64,000 bases of DNA, from contig JAPKCS010000003.1 of the NCBI GenBank assembly GCA_028822845.1, positions 1 through 64,000 of the forward strand, in the 5' to 3' direction. Positions 30,301 through 36,030 of this stretch are shown here, in pieces; position 1 is the first letter of the stretch; every line of letters begins with the position of its first letter. The notes under the pieces are model-generated. The model saw nothing but the letters and a program-made list of their open reading frames with translations, did not search any database and was not told the DNA's origin. Source of the stretch: Candidatus Poseidoniaceae archaeon (GTDB lineage: Archaea > Thermoplasmatota > Poseidoniia > Poseidoniales > Poseidoniaceae). The position numbers and the translations under genes were made by a program.

Positions 30301-30524
30301 ATGACAGTATCATACATCGGCGCATCGGATGTGGTCACGCTGAAAACGTTGGACTGCTCTTCAAGTTCGCTCCATGCAGGGACGGCTTGAGGGACAAGCA
30401 AATCAGCGAGAAGGAACATCATCACAAGGACGATGACCGTAGGGGTTCGACGGGGTTCGGACACGCGTGGCATGGGACTCAACCCTCTCACCCCCAGCGA
30501 CATATACTGTCTTTTCGCTTCCAT
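21312..30524 (-). CDS. Giant (about 3070 aa) surface protein with multiple DNRLRE-like modules and Ig-like repeats, C-terminal TM, acidic tail and Trp-rich motif
   Basis: Signal-anchor RRTPTVIVLVMMFLLADLLVPQAVPAW; repeated beta modules with WxE..TW / TYDGTNNW patterns; TM YYVGAVLLAIIACVVLVLLFITF; tail DTDYEDYDDEYEDESSSS...GPAPGPSGPAPG...WMTDHRVDDDGTEWAEDENGAWWYRQGDESEWAEWTE. Start may be 30503. Confidence 0.9.
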   Translation of the reverse strand: MEAKRQYMSLGVRGLSPMPRVSEPRRTPTVIVLVMMFLLADLLVPQAVPAWSELEEQSNVFSVTTSDAPMYDTVISDSAPDDIGNQTESGDIGISDMGEESRLLFTFPMNLTSSSSIQSATLDLECTTDSLSTAEIKFYTAFIIAWNDSAATWMESDLNSPWAQQGADGVSDRGAWEPPLRASGNGTFSLNVTAHAQQAAANNDSELNLVVAGNGALYACDLSESQSLNNRPDLTVVSTNTPAGNGGAMTSTFAENGEPLMTGDFLLTADRTPTISYDSLSGQTVEYQFSLDPNFKSQLDLEWHYSPLWDAFTTTATTGSYQVPTSEQFDNGSEVHYRYRSMDSSGMLGAWANETFLLPAHDVTDNGDGTATINIDVDALGLPYDFIEDAYANQLSRNTKYGELSTMTATLTSNKESLVHFRMDLGLLGLHANATIKDANVVLQRQSSSGSAMLSMHGMDPNVWVEDELTWNRASNGNNWDDGGREFSSTATATGIYGDQTASRFEFGFSNSLQSWLQSPTNDAADYTIVARGQHDPYATGGTVSTTFHTSEASTATLQPSVEIIYAWGSGTPIPSVTQTAPAQGEAVWNQTGHNFSANTTPSLGWDGSVASSSYDIVFQMATDEQFRDRVWDVENMEDSTSVPASSGEFNMTGNNALAAGNMYFWRMAHTDSYGTVGAWSTSNFLVSSSESTWLGGNRYEFRMTHGNGTNDGLYPACMDTFIDSGTPAQNYDAESKLIVSYNTYPSEAIALMSCDLKSNLLPAGYAVESANLEFTLGSNAFNAPTLAVWENTQENWTAQGATWATYDGVNNWGMAGAKGSERGSLLDSVGLTTSSALGDTVEWNVTLGVQNAMRENRSVNFMLGVLGVGTGQTREVQLFPGSGAVATRPELTFVYVPGSNSVPSEPSPSSPINGSWSIGSGVDLTPLNQPTLVWNFNSSLSVGGWAVQLDTTPTFDSSNLQISTSWNDAGFDLTNNTYTPPVGLDEGKTWHWRVRAISATNQIGNWSNSYHFLLPDLTTWETCSDGSCASVELHHREAMPSLNLPNFEDTYVYEAGSGSSDSHDDSNQMKVGAIGYDRQAVSLIRIPLNAVPQPGNARVTDAGLNLYSEFGSSTGEPLAIRPVLQSWSGDANDTTYDGTNNWSAVGGRDIGVDAGEYVDLQSSVSGDWMTWDVTEAVQAALDSGASSLSLMVYASNEITAWSGGANLITFTTSEGTSSNRPWLNLTWTNGTAAVPSTAGNNAGPSNGTIQWDATSHAVLPDYAPVLSWTIPATVNTPSAWRVIIFEDANDDMAGRMVYDSRDTPAAFDLTNLTFTPPTDIEDIQTVRWTVQPIDSGMIGPQSASTVFYIPSVISGEVDSTHAWIALQDGSIVEELNYPSFTADTRLDSGNTQSNNGASAYLSVGQSPSSSTLRTSTLISIDFSTLPMPSTYEIHNATLNLTAVSGNGEVFVTVSRMLTSWDEASTWAHPGNNTTSWQGVGAYHSDDSERPETDGFWMNSSSEYSINVTSLLQHAILRGDSSLNVLIQAEEVDGTVDGVYYIPSSENTGQADRPTLTFTYETTNPWGPAMPTGRVPADGATLWNLSAPRPSGSDEVNVNWSSTDSNHTQWVLCGASNSRMIDALCFDSTTVVSQDEFNVTWDAQNLSLTGTDVEKGDDWKYWRIRGDQDHRIGSWSPVNKYRIPVDQGYDDGNGNQSLALYRGSIFSETGSLPEVSDAEISSSVTSNMGSSQTLNLGTSSSGSGQSSILFEFDLSAMPWPTAMTPTSMLLKLYRYNVVGTSATTVSAHACSSFAENSVTWNNSVPCSSTEITRSTLTLNPASGWVEWDLTSLAQSNVANGNMTMTVMLEVVGTPYTNHQFYSSEYSTEDLRPYILLEYIDNVDGVQPPSQPSLTYPSDGEVLYNTSGALLQPDASPVLSWAPSTGATGYVVTIANQSGVYKFRSWEGNAITNTSFRFPTSLDTGEVFQWWVQGVNQSIPGPSSPRWSFAIGNPTHADNNDLTYTYTFQTGNEVTQFGHTNIRETHLSEADSDTNFGDSELIEVGTYFGQNSGQKAYMTFALDNSQVPLPAHASIHSASLGLYLDSWVAVGGANAMTFSVHRITNTQWSQSASSWNNASSGNAWGTAGMQSGVDYDATPVSTFVETDLSDNRWIWFDIGAQGMLIDNDNAWVIIGTPNRGDMMGNFIASESVETFASLRPIILLNHTDVTTVDLTPTAPSTNADTPVTFSYAAYNHLSMPVSAPIVWSATNGSISSTGVFTPYATGQHSVSACFGLICATEIVAVSPGAPTTLVATGAAAVITADDPMVVTAYVVDQFGNIVPGQAISYTPSNGSMDSTQQNVFLPYAVGPQGITVDWNGQSVTVLVTVTTGVATSFTLEGCSGTIPAGVWCSITHTLYDQFNNEITDVSQAGSLTWTVADGNYSTENSEYFPDHVGMWMLNLTSTSGAEGQLAISVGHGEMDRLELDLSATAITADDRIYINTTRIDVRGNRLPVYLPSQNWTKTSDGILTAGGPAIWDPISRGQKILEAKYEDKLTEVSVTVEQGAIVTLVLVVQNVDSVGNTFQLTADDSIDVKVKATDQKGNRWSINANWTLSHAVWTDQAILEGADLANDEVTFQPYMSSLTAYTIFAVYDDGSVIHEVSLFVEVTQGDLISATITALGSDGTNGDTFDITSDEYIDFSSSLEDQDTNPIDASALTWVLIDEDAGTTVDITSQLLVDNMRWQATGVGNFTVAGFAISNAGYNISDSVSVTVLHGVAVSIVSSVDTFAQDAGKEISIQITGTDTDGNTFPQTVEWTENNSAVSDITPGTSEGQYSYFARTAGTHMLMFDAGQASGSLDLSVAAQRTVSSILVELSTSTTDQLGSFTVTVLAFDAYENPIEVPASTNVDSTGRAEVLAQGQGVWKVVTLDSGPQTVTITSGKVSESLEYEVLGNVGGFFKSGGPLYYVGAVLLAIIACVVLVLLFITFRGGDTDYEDYDDEYEDESSSSSAAGPSGPAPGPAGPAPGPSGPAPGPSGPAPEAKDVPEIDSSWMTDHRVDDDGTEWAEDENGAWWYRQGDESEWAEWTE
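21458..21546 (-). repeat. Gly-Pro-Ala/Ser collagen-like coding repeat
   Basis: Encodes GPSGPAPGPAGPAPGPSGPAPGPSGPAPE, a short tandem nucleotide repeat inside the C-terminal tail. Confidence 0.8.
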
Positions 30525-30631
30525 GCCCCTTAAACCGAATACAAAGGGATGTGATTTTGAACCATTTTGGACGATTCACTTCGTTGGATGAAAGGCGAAT
30601 GTTGAAGGGCGCTCGCCAATAAGAGCAAAGC

Positions 30632-31585
30632 ATGAGCGAACTCTGGGTTGAGCGTCACCGCCCGCAGGCAGTGAGTGAAATCCGTGGGCAACATGCCGTC
30701 GTCCAGAGGCTTGCCATCTACTCCGAAAAGAAGGAATTCCCTCATCTGTTGTTCGCAGGACCACCAGGCACAGGCAAAACCACCGCTGCAATGGCATTGA
30801 CGAAGGATGTGTTCGGTGCAGAATACCGTCGAAACCTCTTGGAAATGAATGCCTCGGATGAACGAAAATTAGAGAGCATCCGAACAAAAGTCAAGCAATT
30901 TGCACGCACCGCTCCGTTCGGAGGTGCAGAATTCAAAATCATCTTCCTCGATGAAGCGGACGCTCTGACCAATGATGCGCAAGGCGCGCTTCGCAGGATC
31001 ATGGAACAGTATGCTGAAACGTGCCGTTTTATTCTTTCATGCAACTATTCTTCGAAAATCATCGAACCGATTCAGTCAAGGTGTGCTGTGTTTCGTTTCC
31101 GCCCCCTCTCAGATGTGGACGTGAACGCTCAAGTCCACCATGTTGCCAAACTTGAAAATGTGACGTTGGAAGAAGACGCAGGCGATGCACTGACGCGTAT
31201 TTCTCAAGGCGATTTGAGGAAGGCGTTGACTGGTCTTCAAGTCGCAGCCGCCATCAACATGAACATCACGAGGGATCTGATTTACGAAACGTCAGCAACC
31301 GCTCCTCCTGAGGCATTGCACCAGTACTTGATGGCTTGCCGAGACGATGGATTCCACGCAGCACGACGCAGACTCCGTGAGTTGCTGGACCGTTATGGAC
31401 TCGCAGGTACGGACTTCGTCAACCAACTCCATCGTGAATTGTACACTGCCGATTTCCTCAGTGAAGATGCCAAACTCGACATCACTGAGTGGATGGCTGA
31501 AGTCGAATACAGATTGGTCGAAGGTGGCGGGGAACAAATCCAGCTCGATGCCTTGACCGCACGGCTTGTAACTCACCTGCGTTGA
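30632..31585 (+). CDS. rfcS: Replication factor C small subunit (clamp loader)
   Basis: LWVERHRPQAVSEIRGQHAVVQRL, FAGPPGTGKTTAAMALTKDVFG, ELNASDER-type motif (EMNASDERKLESIRTKVKQFARTAPFGG), IIFLDEADALTNDAQGALRRIMEQY. Confidence 0.95.
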   Translation: MSELWVERHRPQAVSEIRGQHAVVQRLAIYSEKKEFPHLLFAGPPGTGKTTAAMALTKDVFGAEYRRNLLEMNASDERKLESIRTKVKQFARTAPFGGAEFKIIFLDEADALTNDAQGALRRIMEQYAETCRFILSCNYSSKIIEPIQSRCAVFRFRPLSDVDVNAQVHHVAKLENVTLEEDAGDALTRISQGDLRKALTGLQVAAAINMNITRDLIYETSATAPPEALHQYLMACRDDGFHAARRRLRELLDRYGLAGTDFVNQLHRELYTADFLSEDAKLDITEWMAEVEYRLVEGGGEQIQLDALTARLVTHLR

Positions 31586-31822
31586 GTTCAGTTTCACTTT
31601 CACCGTAAGGGTGGACGGAAACAACAGGGTCCATGCACCACACGACGGAGCATGACCACAACCGGAACCCACATTCTCGATGCGCTTTGTTGGACGCCTG
31701 CTGCTCCATTGATTCGCGCCGCTCGACGCCATCGCATTGGATACAGAACCCGTGAACAAACGGATGTGCACAGGATTTCTTCATTGCTCAGTACGATCAT
31801 GCTCGCCCACGGCGATATGCTC

Positions 31823-32749
31823 TCATGAAGCGTCTGCTTCAGGCAATTCTTCGACCACACGCAGTGTCCAATTGTAGGTACGGGTGTTCTCCCAAGGATC
31901 ACCATCTTCGGTGATGGTCACTGTGATTTGATGTTCGCCAACGTTCAATCCCATTGCTGACAATTGAATCGCAAACGGTTGGTCGGTGTCCTCTTCATGA
32001 GGTAAGAGGTTCGGAGCAGAGCGGTTGTCAAGGGTTCGAGCCTCTGCAATACGTTCTTGGTTATCTGTCCAAAAAGTCTCATTCGATTGCAACTCAGCAT
32101 TGCTTATGTCGTTGTTTTCCAAAACCACAGTCACGCTGGCCCCGTTGGAGTTGACGTTGTCTGCAAGTCCAAACAGCAACCAAACTTCACCGGTCAAGGA
32201 AGCACCCTGATCGACGGTCCATGTGATTTCGCCGTCTTTGCCGTTATCGTTTGAATACACAAGATCGGTTCCATCATCGGTGACGATGGCCCATTGGCTG
32301 GACAGTTGAGGAGCAACGATGTCACCCAAGGGTGGGTTCACCAATAAGAAGGACAATGCCAAGAATGCAAACAGGTGCAAGAAACCCGATTTGAACCATG
32401 TACCCTTGGTGTAATGCTCCATGAAACGTTCAGGCATCACCATTCGATGCACCTGGGGGATCAGCACAATAGCGGCGATGGGGAGCAAATAGAGGATGTC
32501 GGACTTTTCTTGGCTGGTGTTCGGCATCAGCACATAGCGCATCAGGAGGGATACGACAGCGGTGAAGGTCAAAACGAGCCACATCGAGGCAGTATCGGCC
32601 TTCTCTTTCGCCACATAGATCACGGGGTCAAAAGGTTCGATGCCCATGTCCTTGCCAGTGCGGCGCTTTTTCCGGTCTTGTGAACCGTCAGAGGACCTGC
32701 GCTTCTGTTCTGCGCTAGCAGCAGCCATCGCTGTGTTGAGGTCCACCAT
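31823..32749 (-). CDS. Uncharacterised membrane protein with extracellular beta domain
   Basis: ORF 31823..32884; start at MVDLNTAMAAASAEQKRRSSDGSQDRKKRRTG avoids overlap with the tRNA. TM segments (ASMWLVLTFTAVVSLLMRYVLM, GFLHLFAFLALSFLLV). Confidence 0.7.
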   Translation of the reverse strand: MVDLNTAMAAASAEQKRRSSDGSQDRKKRRTGKDMGIEPFDPVIYVAKEKADTASMWLVLTFTAVVSLLMRYVLMPNTSQEKSDILYLLPIAAIVLIPQVHRMVMPERFMEHYTKGTWFKSGFLHLFAFLALSFLLVNPPLGDIVAPQLSSQWAIVTDDGTDLVYSNDNGKDGEITWTVDQGASLTGEVWLLFGLADNVNSNGASVTVVLENNDISNAELQSNETFWTDNQERIAEARTLDNRSAPNLLPHEEDTDQPFAIQLSAMGLNVGEHQITVTITEDGDPWENTRTYNWTLRVVEELPEADAS

Positions 32750-32848
32750 GGTCCGTGCTGTGGCGTGAAGTGAATGAAGGCTACGGTTGAAGCACCATCT
32801 CAAATCGGCCGTATCCTTCAAAGGGGAAAGGCGGCACGGAGGATTCAA

Positions 32849-32978
32849 GCCGGGGTGGCGCAGTTGGTAGCGCGTCGGACTCATAGGGCAGCCTCAGGGC
32901 ATTCGTATGACGTGCAAACCCCCTTGTGGTGTCTGAGACATCCGAAGGTCGCGGGTTCAAGCCCCGCTCCCGGCACCA
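32849..32978 (+). tRNA. tRNA-Met(CAT), elongator-like, with a 54-nt intron (32886..32939) at canonical position 37/38; CCA encoded
   Basis: Acceptor GCCGGGG/TCCCGGC, D-arm GCGCAGTTGGTAGCGC, anticodon stem TCGGA/TCCGA with loop CTCATA|intron|A, T-arm GCGGG TTCAAGC CCCGC, 3' ACCA. Intron boundary shows CTCA/TGAG 4-bp helix between two 3-nt bulges. Confidence 0.93.
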
Positions 32979-32994
32979 TTGATTCACACGAGCG

Positions 32995-34428
32995 GTGAGC
33001 ATCGCTCTTCAACGGCAACAACCGTCGATGGATTGGCGAACCCTTGATGTGCCCTCGGCCATTGGAAGAATCATGGTTGATGCTCCACACCCAGGCCAAC
33101 GTGTGAAGATTGAGGTGGAAAGCCATAATGGGATGACGATTCTTGAGGGGATTGTCCTTCATCCAGCAGCGAAACATCACGTGACATTGAAACTCGTCAA
33201 TGGATACAATGCAAGCCACCCTCTTGATTCGATTCAATCGATTGATGTCCTTGGCGAACATCAACAAAGCATCCCGACCCCTGCTGAGCCGATCAAGGCA
33301 TCAACCTCGCTCCCACTCGTGAGAATCTTGCACACTGGAGGCACAATTGCATCCAAAGTCGATTATGCAACGGGTGCCGTTATTGCTCGCTTTGAGCCTG
33401 AAGAGTTGCTTGCAAGCCTCCCCGAATTGACCACCATCGCCCAAATCGAAGCTGTCAAACTCGGCAACATGTTCAGCGATGACATCCGCCCACAGCACTG
33501 GAACGCTATTGCTCTCGCCTCGAAAAAGGCCTTTGATGATGGATGCCACGGCGTCGTTGTAACGCACGGCACCGACACACTCCACATCACCTCAGCTGCT
33601 GTTGCCATGGCGTGGGCGGGACGAGGCGGAACACCGCCCGGACCAATCGCTTTTGTCGGATCTCAACGATCTTCTGACCGTGGTTCATCAGACGCGGCAG
33701 AAAACCTCCTTTGCGCTGTCCATTGGGCAGCGAATGGACCAAAACCAACCGGGCGCATGGGCGATGCTTCTGTTGTCATCATGCACGCTGGCCCGGATGA
33801 TGGCGTTTGCTCAGTCCTCCCGGGAACAGGAGCGAGGAAGATGCACTCTTCGAGGCGCGACGCCTTCCAACCCGTCAACTGTGAGGAACTCGGTCAAGTT
33901 CACATCGACAACGGCGCCATGTCTCACACCCTCAATCCAAGGTACAGCGAAGCACTGACTGCAGAACCTCAACGAGCCGTCGCTGAACGGCCCGACATCT
34001 ATGAGACCGGTGTACGAATTGCTCAATTCACAGCCGGCCCATGGTTGCATTCAGAGCACATCGAAGCCGTGGTACAAACCGGAGTTCAAGCCATTGTCAT
34101 CCATGGCACTGGTCTGGGCCATCTACCGATTGAAGATCCTGGAAAGGACGCACCAGAGAACACGAAGGTTTGGCGCGCACTCACCCGGTGTGTCAACCGT
34201 GAAATTCCGATCGTGGTCACCACACAATGCATCAACGGCCCCGTGGACATGAATGTGTACTCCAAAGGGCGCAAACAAATGGAGATGGGACTCATCGGCC
34301 ACGGGAGCGTCGCCACCCCTGAAACAATGATTGTCAAAGTGCATTGGGCCCTCTCGAATTCAAAAGCAGTCGCTGAAGTAATCGCTTCAGATTTATGTGG
34401 TGAAGGGCAAAACGCCCTCAGGACCTGA
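32995..34428 (+). CDS. gatD: Glutamyl-tRNA(Gln) amidotransferase subunit D
   Basis: VRILHTGGTIASKVDYATGAVIARFEPEELLASLPEL, VVTHGTDTLHITSAAVAM, VVTTQCINGPVDMNVYSKGR, with N-terminal GatD-specific domain. GTG start at 32995 presumed. Confidence 0.92.
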   Translation: MSIALQRQQPSMDWRTLDVPSAIGRIMVDAPHPGQRVKIEVESHNGMTILEGIVLHPAAKHHVTLKLVNGYNASHPLDSIQSIDVLGEHQQSIPTPAEPIKASTSLPLVRILHTGGTIASKVDYATGAVIARFEPEELLASLPELTTIAQIEAVKLGNMFSDDIRPQHWNAIALASKKAFDDGCHGVVVTHGTDTLHITSAAVAMAWAGRGGTPPGPIAFVGSQRSSDRGSSDAAENLLCAVHWAANGPKPTGRMGDASVVIMHAGPDDGVCSVLPGTGARKMHSSRRDAFQPVNCEELGQVHIDNGAMSHTLNPRYSEALTAEPQRAVAERPDIYETGVRIAQFTAGPWLHSEHIEAVVQTGVQAIVIHGTGLGHLPIEDPGKDAPENTKVWRALTRCVNREIPIVVTTQCINGPVDMNVYSKGRKQMEMGLIGHGSVATPETMIVKVHWALSNSKAVAEVIASDLCGEGQNALRT

Positions 34429-34459
34429 GCGTTTTAATCAAAAACCGGCACGGAGTGGA

Positions 34460-36028
34460 ATGGATATGGCAGGCAACTCGAGTGACCGTCTCGAAGACCT
34501 CCAATTCAAGCGGGAGCAAGCCCGACTCGGAGGGGGTTTGAAACGTCAAGAAGCCATTCGGTCAAGCGGTCGCGGCACCGCACGAGACAGAATCAACATG
34601 CTCATCGATGAAGGTTCGTTCATCGAACTCGATTCATTCGTCACCCACAGAACCACCGACAATGGGATGTTCCTCCATCACACGATTGGCGACGGCGTTG
34701 TTGCTGGTCACGGAACCATCAATGGTCGCCGCATCTATTGCTTTGCACAAGACTTCAGCGTCCATGGTGGGAGCATGGGCGAGATGCATGCGAAGAAGAT
34801 CGCTAAACTCGTCGACATGGCCCAACGGGTCAAAGCCCCGATCATCGGACTTTGGGACGGCGGTGGACAACGAGCTCATGATGGCATTGCCGCCCTCGCT
34901 GGCACGGGTGAGTTGCTGGACCAATTGGTCCAATGCAGTGGAAGAGTTCCGATGATCTCCCTTGTGCTTGGCCCAGTTGTTGGCGTTTCAGCCCTCGCAG
35001 CAAGCCTCGCTGATTTCACAATTCTTGGAGAAGAACATGGACAGCTCTTCCTTTCCTCTCCGCTGGAAACCCCAGAAGTCATTGAAGGCGAAGTCGATGC
35101 AGCTGGACTCGGTGGTGCGAACCTCCACGCCTCCCGTTCAGGAATTGCTTGCATGATTGCGGCAGATGAAGAAGACGCTTGCACCCTCGCAGCAGAAATC
35201 TTGTCCTACCTCCCTGACCATAACATGGCAGATCCACCCGTTGAAGAAACAGCAGATCCAAAAGAACGGAAGAATACGATTCTTGAAACCTTGGTCCCAG
35301 ACAATCCTAACAAACCTTACGACATGGTGAAGGTGGTTGAGGAAATCGTTGATGATGGCATTTTTGTCGAACTCTTCGAGGCCTATGCAGACAACATCAT
35401 CATCGGATTCGCAAGGTTAGAAGGACGCACGATTGGTGTTGTTGGCAATCAACCAAAGGTGCTCGCTGGGTGTTTGGACATCGATGCGTCGATCAAAGCC
35501 GCCCGTTTTATTCGAACCTGTGATTCATTCAACATTCCCCTTGTGACCTTCGAAGACGTTCCTGGTTTCCTCCCTGGCGTGGTTCAAGAATGGGGTGGCA
35601 TCATTCGCCATGGAGCAAAACTCTTGTTCGCCTATGCCGAAGCCACTGTGCCAAAATTGACGCTCGTGACCAGAAAGGCCTACGGTGGCGCATACCTGGC
35701 CATGTCATGCAAGCACCTTCAGAGCGATTACAACGTCGCATGGCCGACTGCAGAACTTGCAGTCATGGGTGCTGATGGCGCAGTCAGCATTATCCACCGA
35801 CGTGAAATCAACGCAGTCCCTGATGAAGAAAAAGAAGGGGTTCGCCAACAACTTGTGGCTGAGTACAAAGCCAAATTCGGAGATCCATATGTTGCTGCTC
35901 GAAATGGCTGGCTTGATGATGTCATCGAACCTGATGAAAGCAGAATTCGTTTGTGTCGAGCGCTCAACATCTTGCGCTCAAAGCGCGAATGGAGCCCTCC
36001 TAAGAAGCACGGAAACATTCCATTGTGA
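34460..36028 (+). CDS. Acyl-CoA carboxylase carboxyltransferase (beta) subunit, propionyl/methylmalonyl-CoA type
   Basis: RDRINMLIDEGSFIELDSFVTHR, AQDFSVHGGSMGEMHAKKI, GLWDGGGQRAHDGIAALAG, VTRKAYGGAYLAMSCKHL, WPTAELAVMGADGAVSIIHRREI. Confidence 0.93.
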   Translation: MDMAGNSSDRLEDLQFKREQARLGGGLKRQEAIRSSGRGTARDRINMLIDEGSFIELDSFVTHRTTDNGMFLHHTIGDGVVAGHGTINGRRIYCFAQDFSVHGGSMGEMHAKKIAKLVDMAQRVKAPIIGLWDGGGQRAHDGIAALAGTGELLDQLVQCSGRVPMISLVLGPVVGVSALAASLADFTILGEEHGQLFLSSPLETPEVIEGEVDAAGLGGANLHASRSGIACMIAADEEDACTLAAEILSYLPDHNMADPPVEETADPKERKNTILETLVPDNPNKPYDMVKVVEEIVDDGIFVELFEAYADNIIIGFARLEGRTIGVVGNQPKVLAGCLDIDASIKAARFIRTCDSFNIPLVTFEDVPGFLPGVVQEWGGIIRHGAKLLFAYAEATVPKLTLVTRKAYGGAYLAMSCKHLQSDYNVAWPTAELAVMGADGAVSIIHRREINAVPDEEKEGVRQQLVAEYKAKFGDPYVAARNGWLDDVIEPDESRIRLCRALNILRSKREWSPPKKHGNIPL

Positions 36029-36030
36029 GT

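Noticed and set aside
31652-31828. Small plus-strand ORF (MTTTGTHILDALCWTPAAPLIRAARRHRIGYRTRE...) between rfcS and the next gene
   Set aside because: 58 aa, no recognisable domain, overlaps the end of the convergent gene; insufficient support.
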